Below are positions 32,886-42,242 of a stretch of 64,000 nucleotides of DNA, piece by piece (position 1 is the stretch's first letter; every line of letters starts with the position of its first letter). The DNA is from a virus. The position numbers and the translations under genes are program-made. The stretch is taken from the IMG/VR virus record IMGVR_UViG_3300007513_000004, positions 124,001 through 188,000 of that record, one strand, 5' to 3'. Below the pieces are notes generated by a model. The model did not search any database and was not told the DNA's origin. It was given only the letters and a program-made list of their open reading frames with translations.

Positions 32886-33814
32886 CGCTTAACGCCCTCG
32901 AACACTCTTTCCCACCTTTCTAAGTAATCTTTTATATGAAAATATTTTTTTGCCTGTTCTCTTCCGGCGAGCCCCATCTCTTCTTGTAATGATTTAGATT
33001 CTAATATTTTATTACAATATTTCAACATATCTGTTTTATTGTTTGCAAAAAAACAATTTATACCATGTTTTAAATATTTATCTATTCCATAATTATTGGT
33101 CGTAACCACAGGAGTCCCACACATAAGGGCCTCGGCCCTTGTTCTGGGCATAGCGCTTTTTGTTGTTGTATTGAGAAAAGCACTATATTTATTATAATGC
33201 CGAACCAAGCCCTCTAGGCCAAAATTACCAATAGATTCTCTTAAACTTTTATTGCCATGACCGATAAGATCGCACTTCTCCAATTGATTGGAGACCCATC
33301 TCCACTCATCAAACCCTAATAATGCGCCTCTTCTTTTAAAAACATTACCTGCGCTAAGAATCCTGCCATTTCTTTTAAGGTTTAATAAACCAAACTCATT
33401 TGGATCAAAGCCATGAGGTATATAAAAATGTTTTTTACCGGACAATTCTCTTCTAAAGTTATCCATAGAAACTTTAGAATTCCAAACGCAACACTTCACC
33501 CATCTTGGAACATTGAATGGAGTATGTGTCTGCATAACCGCTATTCCCGGCAACCTTCTAGATCTTCCATGCCTAAAGATGTCATATATCTTTGGATTCA
33601 CGCCCACCCTGACTATGATTACATCAAACCTTTTTCTTCTAACATCTTTTTCCCTAATATAATTTACATTCTTATTCGCTGGCCTATTGAGATCCTCAGG
33701 AGTTGGCGCTGTTCCGTTTAAATTTGTACAATAAAAATCATGACCTGTTTTGAAAAACTCATACTGATGTCCGCCGTGTACCAGCCAATCCATAATTTTT
33801 AATTTTTTTAACAT
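32882..33814 (-). CDS. Glycosyltransferase-like protein (GT-B)
   Basis: The 310-residue product has LSAGNVFKRRGALLGFDEW and ALMCGTPVVTTNNYG near the end, which resemble the donor-binding part of GT4-type enzymes; SAMPRTRAEA is a divergent form of the E-x7-E site. The N-terminal domain carries MDWLVHGGHQYEFFK. It is coupled to both neighbours (ATGA and one-base overlaps). The substrate is unknown. Confidence 0.75.
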   Translation of the reverse strand: MLKKLKIMDWLVHGGHQYEFFKTGHDFYCTNLNGTAPTPEDLNRPANKNVNYIREKDVRRKRFDVIIVRVGVNPKIYDIFRHGRSRRLPGIAVMQTHTPFNVPRWVKCCVWNSKVSMDNFRRELSGKKHFYIPHGFDPNEFGLLNLKRNGRILSAGNVFKRRGALLGFDEWRWVSNQLEKCDLIGHGNKSLRESIGNFGLEGLVRHYNKYSAFLNTTTKSAMPRTRAEALMCGTPVVTTNNYGIDKYLKHGINCFFANNKTDMLKYCNKILESKSLQEEMGLAGREQAKKYFHIKDYLERWERVFEGVKR

Positions 33815-34935
33815 TATAAAAACCTTTTAAATCTATTTTTTGATAAAATTTGTTCAATCCTTAAGGCACAAGAATTTACATCCAAAGAGGCCGCTAGCTT
33901 CTTTGCGTTTTCCAACTTATATAAATCACTATTTTTATTCTCAAAAACCGTCCTCATCAACGATCTAAGGTGTGTAACGCTGGGGTTCGCCCACATTTGA
34001 TATGATCCATACCAAGGATTCCAATCCATCCTTTTTACCGGCCCGAGCTTATGTTTTATGATACTAGCATTATCATCATTTAGAAGCTCTGTTATGCCGC
34101 CAAATTTTGTAGTTATTACCTTGCTGTCACACAGCATAGCATCATGTATCGGCATCCCCCAGCCCTCTCCGTGATGCGGCAAAACAAAGGCATCACACAG
34201 CTTGTGAAGACCCATCAGATGCTCTCTGCTAATATGCTTCATCATTAAAAATATTTTTGGCAAATCTTTTTTATTTGCCATTCTTTTTGCTTTTAATATA
34301 TCAAACTTAATCTTTGAAAGGCCATGCCTTTCTATATTTATTGGATTTACTTTTAATATCAATATTACATTATCATTTTCACCAAACTCTTCATAATACG
34401 CCCTTAAAAGCTCTCTATATCCCTTTCTTTCATTCCATTGAAATACAGAATAAAATTTAAAAGTTTCTTCGGATAAAACTAACTCCCTTGTTACAGGAGA
34501 AGGTATTTGAACATTATGATAATCAATATTTATATCACAAGGTGTATGCAAAATCTCAACAGGACCTTTGAATCCAGCTTTAAGACAAGCTTTTCTAGTA
34601 AGCTCACACGGTGCCCATATCTCATCAAGATTATTTCTAATATCTTTCGCCCACGATTTCGGAAGAACATTTGCTTCCCAATAAAAATATCCAATTTTAT
34701 AATTTTTAGATATATGTTTACCAAATGGTGGCGTATGTATATAGAAATCAACACTTGTTTCACCGGCATGATTATTTAAGCTATTTTTCATACCTTTATT
34801 TTTTCCACTTATCTCAAACCTGGTTAAAACATTTGATTTTGAAAACGCTAAACACATATTTGTTGTTGCATTTCCATACCCACTTGTCCAATAAGGCTTT
34901 CCAAAAAATCTAACTGCTGGCAAATTATTTTTCAC
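33814..34935 (-). CDS. Family 4 glycosyltransferase
   Basis: The 373-residue product has the N-terminal GKPYWTSGYGNATTNM and the C-terminal HHGEGWGMPIHDAMLCDS, a clear E-x7-E-like donor site, plus FYSVFQWNERKGYRELL, a segment common in this group. It is a retaining GT-B enzyme by family. It shares one-base overlaps with both neighbours. It resembles the 389-residue enzyme at 36455 in domain order, suggesting an ancient duplication in the cluster. Confidence 0.85.
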   Translation of the reverse strand: MKNNLPAVRFFGKPYWTSGYGNATTNMCLAFSKSNVLTRFEISGKNKGMKNSLNNHAGETSVDFYIHTPPFGKHISKNYKIGYFYWEANVLPKSWAKDIRNNLDEIWAPCELTRKACLKAGFKGPVEILHTPCDINIDYHNVQIPSPVTRELVLSEETFKFYSVFQWNERKGYRELLRAYYEEFGENDNVILILKVNPINIERHGLSKIKFDILKAKRMANKKDLPKIFLMMKHISREHLMGLHKLCDAFVLPHHGEGWGMPIHDAMLCDSKVITTKFGGITELLNDDNASIIKHKLGPVKRMDWNPWYGSYQMWANPSVTHLRSLMRTVFENKNSDLYKLENAKKLAASLDVNSCALRIEQILSKNRFKRFL

Positions 34936-36458
34936 TATATATACTCTCCAACCATCAATTCTGCATCGCTATCTCTTTCTTCAAAATTAGGTAAATTATT
35001 AATTATTTTTTCAAAAAATTTATTAGATATAGTTTCAATATTATGATTATCTATAACATATTCTCTTAAATTTTGACAATAATTTGACATATTAACCTGG
35101 GCCCCGACAAGCTCTCTATCGCCCTCTAAAGAGCCGCTTAATATGTTGAAATTATCTAAACTAGCAAAATTATTTGCTATTTGTCCTACGCCCGTTGAAT
35201 AAATCGGCAAACAGCAAGACATTGCCTCCAGAATAGATATTGGAGTTCCTTCCATTTTTGACGTTAACAAAAAAGCATCAAAGATATTGTAAAAATCACT
35301 AACATTATTCTTTTGACCTAAAAACAAAACATTATCAATATTATGCTCCTTTGCAAACGCTTTTAGTTTGCCCTCTTGGGGCCCAGAACCAACAATTAGC
35401 AGGCGAATATCTTCCAGACCCTTAACGAGTCTTAATGCATATTCAATGTTCTTTTCCGGAGAAAGCCTGGCGACCATCCCAAATGCCGTTTCTCCTCTAA
35501 TTCCCAACTCTTTTCTTAACTCTCTGTTTTCTCTTCTTATAAAAACACTGGTATCAATTCCAACTGGCATTAAGATCTTATTTTTATCTAAAACACCAAC
35601 AATATCCTTCGTCAATTCTTCGCTTACTTTGAAAATATTATCAACACCTGATCTGCTTCTTGTGTTTGCAACAGCATCACCCCAAATAAAATCACTATGG
35701 TATATCTCAACAACTTTTGCTGTTATTTTCTTGCTTTCTTTTAACTTCGAAATAACATCATATATCTTTTTGCTATTATAAAAAATAACTGTATCATAAT
35801 TATGAGATATAAGAGTTGCTGATAAACGATCTAATGTTCTAATGAGCTTATGCTTTATATTTGGATTTGATAATTCAAATTCTAATTTATTTTTTGATAA
35901 ATACAAAAAATCTATATGAAACATATCTTTAGTTTTAGAGAAAATATTTTTAATATAGACTTCTCCGCCGCCATATATGCCATAGGGTATAATAACTGCA
36001 ATTTTCTTATTAAAAGATATATTTTGCATATAAAGCTCCATCTGCCTAACTTCGTCCAACCGTTTCTCTTTTGGTTTTTTTATTATAGGCTTAATAATTC
36101 TATCATCACTTACGACAACTCTTCCCAATTCTATTCTTCCAAATGAATTTTTTGATCTTGATATTTCAATTATACAATTATCAATATTTTCTTTACATTC
36201 AAAAGAATATTCGGACCAAGAACTTTTTGTAAACTTTATTTCTTTTTGAAAAAATATCTCTCCACTTTTCTTTTTAATATATAACTTTAATATCCCATTT
36301 CCTGAAATCTTTTTACCAATTATTTTTATTTTTGCATTTTTAAAACTTAAAATATCTGTAGACAAACTTGACTTTGCAGACATTACAATGTTTTTATCTA
36401 CAAAGCTAACTCCAGAAGACTTCCATTTAATATTATTATATGAATCTAATATTTTCAT
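34935..36458 (-). CDS. Family 4 glycosyltransferase with N-terminal beta-sandwich extension
   Basis: The 507-residue product has a GT-B core from about residue 150 (IPYGIYGGGEVYIKNIF, ILLVGSGPQEGK-like LLIVGSGPQEGK, and SKMEGTPISILEAMSC, the E-x7-E site). Before it stand about 125 strand-rich residues resembling a carbohydrate-binding or jelly-roll domain. That head may hold the acceptor glycan. The end overlaps the next gene by one base; the start has an ATGA overlap with the 389-residue enzyme. The core assignment is firm; the head domain is inferred from pattern only. Confidence 0.83.
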   Translation of the reverse strand: MKILDSYNNIKWKSSGVSFVDKNIVMSAKSSLSTDILSFKNAKIKIIGKKISGNGILKLYIKKKSGEIFFQKEIKFTKSSWSEYSFECKENIDNCIIEISRSKNSFGRIELGRVVVSDDRIIKPIIKKPKEKRLDEVRQMELYMQNISFNKKIAVIIPYGIYGGGEVYIKNIFSKTKDMFHIDFLYLSKNKLEFELSNPNIKHKLIRTLDRLSATLISHNYDTVIFYNSKKIYDVISKLKESKKITAKVVEIYHSDFIWGDAVANTRSRSGVDNIFKVSEELTKDIVGVLDKNKILMPVGIDTSVFIRRENRELRKELGIRGETAFGMVARLSPEKNIEYALRLVKGLEDIRLLIVGSGPQEGKLKAFAKEHNIDNVLFLGQKNNVSDFYNIFDAFLLTSKMEGTPISILEAMSCCLPIYSTGVGQIANNFASLDNFNILSGSLEGDRELVGAQVNMSNYCQNLREYVIDNHNIETISNKFFEKIINNLPNFEERDSDAELMVGEYI

Positions 36459-37624
36459 AAAATATCCAAGATCTGTTTGGCCGCCCTCTCCCAGGTAAAC
36501 AGCTTCACTGTTTTGTTAGACTCCTTTTTTAAACTCTTCTTTATATCTTTATAGTTCTCATATGCTTTTGTCATGGTTTCAGACAATGCATCTATATCTG
36601 GAATATAAGTTTTGGCCCCAGGAGATGGTCTCCAATATTGATATTTGTCTGTGGCATCAATTTCTTTTACATCAACTAATAATGAATTTTTATCATTTAA
36701 AAAATCTAACTGACCAGTACACCTTGGCGCTATAACGATCATGCCTGCGGCCAAACCCTCCAGCAATGGTAGTCCAAACCCTTCAGAAGAAGAGGCGCTA
36801 ACAAGACATTCGCAAGAATTATATAACGGAACCATGCTTTCGTATCGATGCTGAACAACCTCCACCTGAGGCAGCCTTCTGCCTTTATGCTTTTTCTGTA
36901 TTTTAAGAATTTCTTTAACAACATCACATTCAAACCTATATTTTGGCTCATTCAACTTTACTTTCAGCAAAAGACATACATCATCATCGTCTGTAAATGC
37001 ACTATAATATGCATCAACAAGCAAATCTATATTCTTTCTATAATGAGGTATAGAGACGTTTAAAAACTTAAATTTTCTCTTTGTCTTAAGATTATCAACT
37101 TTTGCTTTATTCTTAAAATCCTGAGGATTAATACCATGAGGTACAACTATACATTTTTCTTCTGGCCATCCGGCATTTACAAAAATCTCTTTTGAAAAAT
37201 TACTGGAAGGTAAAGCATAATCTACATGTTGAATTTCTTTTGACCAAACTTTTGGCAAAATACTTGTTTCATAATTGTAAATTGCTAATTTTAATTTAGA
37301 ATTTTTATTAAATCTATATTTAAAATTTCTAGGCAATGTATAAGTGAGATCAATATCCGCATTTATACCCTCCCTGCAAAGCTCCATCCAATCTTTTGGA
37401 AACAAATTATATTTATTTGTACTATTTAAAAACAAATCATGGCCCATTAAGTGAAATTCTCTTAATAAGCTGCGCATAGTGACCGCCCAACTATGGGAAG
37501 TGCCAAGCATCGATTCTGCTCTAATTCTTAATGTGTCCATGGTATGAGAATTATACCAAATAATGCTTTGTTTTTTTATAAAACTATGGCAAATGGAAGT
37601 AGCATGGGAACGGTCCTTCGACAA
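36455..37624 (-). CDS. Family 4 glycosyltransferase (uncertain start)
   Basis: The product (up to 389 residues) has RKNIDLLVDAY and SSSEGFGLPLLEGLAAG, a clean E-x7-E donor site. The start is unclear. The frame opens with TTG at 37622-37624, inside the end of the large tail gene, with no ribosome-binding site. An ATG at 37538-37540 would lose a likely first beta-strand (IIWYNS). That ATG is preceded by TTTGG followed by TATAAT, an extended -10-like sequence that would give an almost leaderless message. It is the first glycosyltransferase after the tail genes in the direction of transcription. Confidence 0.82.
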   Translation of the reverse strand: MSKDRSHATSICHSFIKKQSIIWYNSHTMDTLRIRAESMLGTSHSWAVTMRSLLREFHLMGHDLFLNSTNKYNLFPKDWMELCREGINADIDLTYTLPRNFKYRFNKNSKLKLAIYNYETSILPKVWSKEIQHVDYALPSSNFSKEIFVNAGWPEEKCIVVPHGINPQDFKNKAKVDNLKTKRKFKFLNVSIPHYRKNIDLLVDAYYSAFTDDDDVCLLLKVKLNEPKYRFECDVVKEILKIQKKHKGRRLPQVEVVQHRYESMVPLYNSCECLVSASSSEGFGLPLLEGLAAGMIVIAPRCTGQLDFLNDKNSLLVDVKEIDATDKYQYWRPSPGAKTYIPDIDALSETMTKAYENYKDIKKSLKKESNKTVKLFTWERAAKQILDIL

Positions 37625-40600
37625 AGGTTCCGGTTGCTGTACTGCCCGCTATGAAGAAGCACAGATCATCATCTTCAAAGTCTGTTTCTTCAACACACAC
37701 TCCTATGCCTATTCTGCTGAGATCCTTTACACCAACCATTATATCTTCATTTCTGAATCCAGATTTCTTAAGGTGTACTCCAAATTGCAAAACCGTTCTA
37801 TTTGAATCATTCAATGTATCATATAATATATTTTTGGTTTGCAATGTAGCAATTCCGGTTGTTGCGTCCAAACTGACACCAACCTTGAATATAACCCCGG
37901 TTGTTACCTCTTCATATTCTATCTCAAAAGACATCTCTGGAGATATAGACATAGCAGTCTCCGCAGAGCCGCTAGGTTCTATAATTAAAGCTTTATAAAA
38001 ACCAGGCAGATGTCCAGCTTGTGATAAAAAGTACAATGCCAAGGTAGTGATGTCAACATCTATGGTGCCGCCAGAGACTAACTCTCCAGGCTGAAAAGTA
38101 ACAACGAAAGAATCATTGTCTTCTAACGGATAATCTATTACCGTACCTAAGTTGTCTGCATTTAATATGTTATATGGAATTATATTATAATCCTCTGCAC
38201 CGTCTGCAGCCGAAACAGACTCTGTCGTAGTTATAGATAATGTTGCCCCTATAACATTAGTCCTCTGTGTTAACATCAGAGGGAAGGCGACAGTGGCTCT
38301 GTTTATCAAAGAGTCAGAGTCTCTACTTATATCTATAGATGCCTCTTCCAAGTCTGACGAAGAAGAATATCCGTGTCTCATAACCAAACTATGCAATGTG
38401 CCGGTGAACTGAACTGGATAAGTTGGATATGCATATTGTGCAAGCTCAAAAGATACGCTGGCATCTCCGGCTCCGGGCTGAACGTCTGGAGTTTCTCCTA
38501 TTCTTATAAACTGACCTGTTATATTGTCTGTTGAATCTATCAAAGTATCATCATAATACATTGCAAAAACAGCCTCATCAATTCTTCTTAATCTAAATAT
38601 TATTTCATCATTTAAATCATCCGCAGCATCTATAGAAAAGTCGAAATCACTTACAACATCGCCATCGGCATCGCCAAGCGTTATAACTCCATTATAAAAC
38701 ATCTCTGTAGCACCACTTCCCGACAATCTCCATCCGAACTTAAGGACGGATGTTGTTTCGGCATTGGTAATAGTTATTGTCGTAAAAAATGCAATCTTTC
38801 CATGGACAAGAGTACTGTCATCCCAAACTGTTCGCGACATTACAAAATCAATAATAAAATCACCCGATAATTCGCTGTCGATTATAGTTGGGACCGAAGG
38901 ATAATCTAGTTTTGCATATCTCTCATCAGCATTAATTGTCGATAATACAAAAACCGCTGGCTCATTTGGTCCAGAAAGTGCAGTTACAAAGGCGTCTGAC
39001 GATGGACTGTCAGAGGCATCTTGCCACTGATTAAAACCATTATCATCAGGATATGTAAAGTCTGTAAAAGACTCTGATATAACCTCTTCAGAGTCAGCGG
39101 CCTCTGTTTCGTCGGCATATCCGTCTACAGCATATCCGTCTACAAAGGCATCTACGTAAAGGCTGGAAATACACTGACTAAACTTTATTCTGCCTTTTGT
39201 CAAATCAGTTTCTGAACCAGAATCTTCGCACCCAACATATGTTCCGTCCGAAAACTTCATAGCAGGATATCCCGATTCTGTTTCGCAGGTTCCAGATTCA
39301 GCTTTTATAAAATTTGTATATAAATCAATTTGGCAGTCATCAACAGTCCCTGGAGGAAGCGGAATAGTTATCGTAGAAAACTCTATATCTCCATGATATG
39401 GAACTCCAGGTTCCTTGTATATTTCGCCATTCGGTATAAACAAATCATTTGCCAAAACCTTTTGGTTTTTATAGATAGGAGCGCAATCGCCCTCCTCCAT
39501 ACAGACTTCCTCGTCACAAACACATGATTCTTCATACTCTTCTGTAAAGTTTGTTTCCGAATATCTTCTTAGATCACATATATCAAGAAAGGTATCATCA
39601 TGCGGTGCTCCAATATATGTTATTGACCAATTTTTTTCTTCAAATGGTACATTTAAAAGCTTCATATTATCGGAATAGGTATTTACCCTGGTCCCGCTTA
39701 CAATAACAACGTCCCCTAAATCACTAGAGCCAACAAAGGCTACTGCCTCTCCGTCTGTATCTGTAACGGACAACTCCACACTTACTCCGTCTGTATCTAC
39801 TGTCTTGGAATATATAACATATGTGCCAGCAGACGATCCGGAAGATATTGTTATCTGATCCCCAACCCTCAGGGACAAAGCTTCATTTTCCGTCTCTACC
39901 GCAAAACTAACAGTGTCCTCTCCATCGGCTGTGGCCGGAGTGCTTAAAACGCCCCAATCGGAAAATTCTGCAGAATCAAATAGCGTTGGAAAGTCATCTT
40001 CTTCTAAAACATTTTCCAACTTTAATCTTAATACATTAAATGATTCATCTAAGGTGAAATTTACATATCCATCTATTGCATCTTCTATAAGCTCTATATC
40101 AGAACCATCTACCGTATCATCTTCGTTCAAATCAGCCTGAATAAATGTAACCAAGTCAAGCTCTCCGCCTAGAATCTTGCGCTCTGTGGTTTCTGTGTTT
40201 ATTGTGTTACCAACCACATTGAGTAACTCCATTATATCATTAGAAGTTAACTCTTTATCATTATCTAAGTCTCCAGCATACATTTTGTCGCATATGACAC
40301 TAACAATTCTATATCTAGAATTACATTCGCAATCTAAATCTGGAATAATAACTCTATTTATTAGATTTGAAGTTAACAGCTCAGAACTTGGCTCTATAAA
40401 TACGATTTCATCATTGCCAATATAACCCGGCTTGTCGAAAACTCCCGTTATATCCTGTGCTTCTCTTACATTTTTATCCTTTACTCTGGCCAATAAAACG
40501 GGTGGATAATCTTCATCGACCTCTGCCCACTCGTCTGCAGTCATTACTGCTACAGATGGAGCATCTTGAATTCTTGTATTAACAAAGTTTCCAGTTCTAG

Positions 40601-42185
40601 GGTGTGTTGCGGGAGTCTCAAAGTTATCTTGCCGCTGCAATACAAGCAGGTTTTCAGTTCCTTCCGAAACGTCACTCAATGATATATTTCTCAAAAAATA
40701 AGACACTTCGGTACTTCCAACGTAATCAACAGTTTTTGGAAGAATTACTGGAAAACCATCTTCGGTATATGCTATACCGTCTGTAACCTCTACTGTGTCA
40801 GAGTGAACTGCAAACCAAAGTGACGAATCTGAATCATCGACATATACTAAATTATTTGGATCATATTCAAAAAATCTAGTTGTTTGCTTGTCAAAGCTTT
40901 CGAGGACGTTCAGCGTTTGACCATTATCAGTCTTTCTTGAGGGTCTGTCGTAACCTTTCTGCATCACAACCGTACCGGTCCTGTTGTCTCCCCGCCTGCT
41001 GATAAGTACCGCATAATATTCATCAACATCTAATGATGGTTCAATATTTGGATCAGCGATTAGCGTGCCAGAGAAGTCAAAGCTTACAACCCGAGGTGTA
41101 TCATCAAGCTTGACCCCCAATGCTGCAAGATCTGCTTGAGAATATGACATCTCAATAATAGGAGAAGGGTCAGGGTCAAAGTCTATCAAGTTGTCAGGGG
41201 CTGGATCAGTTATGCAACTTATATCGGTTGATAACTTGTGAATTGAAATAACTATATCGCCTGAAAAATCATACTCAAGCCCAGAACTTGCATCCTCATC
41301 TTCCGAAACAGAAAGTAGTAAATCAATTTTTTGAATATTATTTGCTTTTGCTAAAAACTTCTGTCCATAAGTAGTGGTTTGGTCTCCATCTACTTCAAAA
41401 TAAATCTCCTCTTCCGACTCTAATTCGAAATACAAATCATTAAAATTATATATAGAACCAAGACCTGTTTTTATTTCATCCTCAATAGACAAATCTGCAC
41501 TAGAGGTTATAAAGTTTGCAAGATCCATATTTGGAGAATCTGTTTGAAAGGCAGTCTTCGTTCTCGCAAAGACCTTAAAGGGCTCTGCCTCTCTAAAAAC
41601 AATTTTTCCACTATCAGAAAGAGTATTTAAGCTTTCCTTTTCTAAACTATGCTCTGTCTTTCCGGTTCCTCCGGAAAAATTATTAAAAAGTACCGCTATA
41701 ACGCGTGTATAGTAATGCTCTGTAATCTTTGATATATTTTGCTTAAAGCTTATAACCTCTGAAACAAGTTCTCCAGAGTCGCTCAGGCTGCTGTATACAG
41801 TTCCAAGGATCAAAACCTTAGCTTCGATTCTACCACCAACATCAAGGCCAGAGGCCTCGACCTCTATTCTGTTTCCATAAATAATATCACTGGGCTGCCT
41901 ATCTAAATAGATAGCCCTTCCATCATACTCGCCGGAATCTATAACAAATTCTGATTCATTCTCATCATCACTGCTGTCCAAATTACCCGCAGGATCGCTC
42001 GTATCTAATAAAACACGGCTTTCAAACAAGCGATCTCTTATGATTCCGCTTCCATGAAAATCCTTTGTTAAATTAGAAACTAAACCCCTATGGTGAATTT
42101 GTTCAGCATCTAAATCAGCCTCTGTTATTCTTTGGCCGTCAAAGAAATTTACTCTGGGAAGTTTTTCTCTATTAGCCTTTGCCAT
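37584..42185 (-). CDS. Large tail-associated protein with dockerin-like calcium repeats
   Basis: The 1533-residue product begins with FFDGQRITEADLDAEQ, which I recall from N-termini of tail or injection-machine proteins. Long strand-rich, Asp/Ser/Thr-rich stretches follow. At 639-650 and 685-696 two 12-residue EF-type loops (Asp at 639, 641, 643 and 650; 685, 689, 693 and 696, with Asn687) sit in a dockerin I-like pair. Cys pairs occur around 890-920 (CVCDEEVC). GGAG lies 7 bases before the ATG. It lies next to the 3319-residue protein and is probably a tail or baseplate-attached fibre or hub part. The dockerin part is a strong local match; the rest is unassigned. Confidence 0.7.
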   Translation of the reverse strand: MAKANREKLPRVNFFDGQRITEADLDAEQIHHRGLVSNLTKDFHGSGIIRDRLFESRVLLDTSDPAGNLDSSDDENESEFVIDSGEYDGRAIYLDRQPSDIIYGNRIEVEASGLDVGGRIEAKVLILGTVYSSLSDSGELVSEVISFKQNISKITEHYYTRVIAVLFNNFSGGTGKTEHSLEKESLNTLSDSGKIVFREAEPFKVFARTKTAFQTDSPNMDLANFITSSADLSIEDEIKTGLGSIYNFNDLYFELESEEEIYFEVDGDQTTTYGQKFLAKANNIQKIDLLLSVSEDEDASSGLEYDFSGDIVISIHKLSTDISCITDPAPDNLIDFDPDPSPIIEMSYSQADLAALGVKLDDTPRVVSFDFSGTLIADPNIEPSLDVDEYYAVLISRRGDNRTGTVVMQKGYDRPSRKTDNGQTLNVLESFDKQTTRFFEYDPNNLVYVDDSDSSLWFAVHSDTVEVTDGIAYTEDGFPVILPKTVDYVGSTEVSYFLRNISLSDVSEGTENLLVLQRQDNFETPATHPRTGNFVNTRIQDAPSVAVMTADEWAEVDEDYPPVLLARVKDKNVREAQDITGVFDKPGYIGNDEIVFIEPSSELLTSNLINRVIIPDLDCECNSRYRIVSVICDKMYAGDLDNDKELTSNDIMELLNVVGNTINTETTERKILGGELDLVTFIQADLNEDDTVDGSDIELIEDAIDGYVNFTLDESFNVLRLKLENVLEEDDFPTLFDSAEFSDWGVLSTPATADGEDTVSFAVETENEALSLRVGDQITISSGSSAGTYVIYSKTVDTDGVSVELSVTDTDGEAVAFVGSSDLGDVVIVSGTRVNTYSDNMKLLNVPFEEKNWSITYIGAPHDDTFLDICDLRRYSETNFTEEYEESCVCDEEVCMEEGDCAPIYKNQKVLANDLFIPNGEIYKEPGVPYHGDIEFSTITIPLPPGTVDDCQIDLYTNFIKAESGTCETESGYPAMKFSDGTYVGCEDSGSETDLTKGRIKFSQCISSLYVDAFVDGYAVDGYADETEAADSEEVISESFTDFTYPDDNGFNQWQDASDSPSSDAFVTALSGPNEPAVFVLSTINADERYAKLDYPSVPTIIDSELSGDFIIDFVMSRTVWDDSTLVHGKIAFFTTITITNAETTSVLKFGWRLSGSGATEMFYNGVITLGDADGDVVSDFDFSIDAADDLNDEIIFRLRRIDEAVFAMYYDDTLIDSTDNITGQFIRIGETPDVQPGAGDASVSFELAQYAYPTYPVQFTGTLHSLVMRHGYSSSSDLEEASIDISRDSDSLINRATVAFPLMLTQRTNVIGATLSITTTESVSAADGAEDYNIIPYNILNADNLGTVIDYPLEDNDSFVVTFQPGELVSGGTIDVDITTLALYFLSQAGHLPGFYKALIIEPSGSAETAMSISPEMSFEIEYEEVTTGVIFKVGVSLDATTGIATLQTKNILYDTLNDSNRTVLQFGVHLKKSGFRNEDIMVGVKDLSRIGIGVCVEETDFEDDDLCFFIAGSTATGTFVEGPFPCYFHLP

Positions 42186-42242
42186 TAAACATCTCCTACC
42201 TTTAACCTATATCGATACATCCAAGATTATTAATAGAGCTTA

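Noticed and set aside
37538-37572. Promoter with TATAAT before the 389-residue glycosyltransferase
   Set aside because: The extended -10 sequence overlaps codons for Trp-Tyr-Asn that look like part of the protein, and there is no -35 box; kept only as a possibility.
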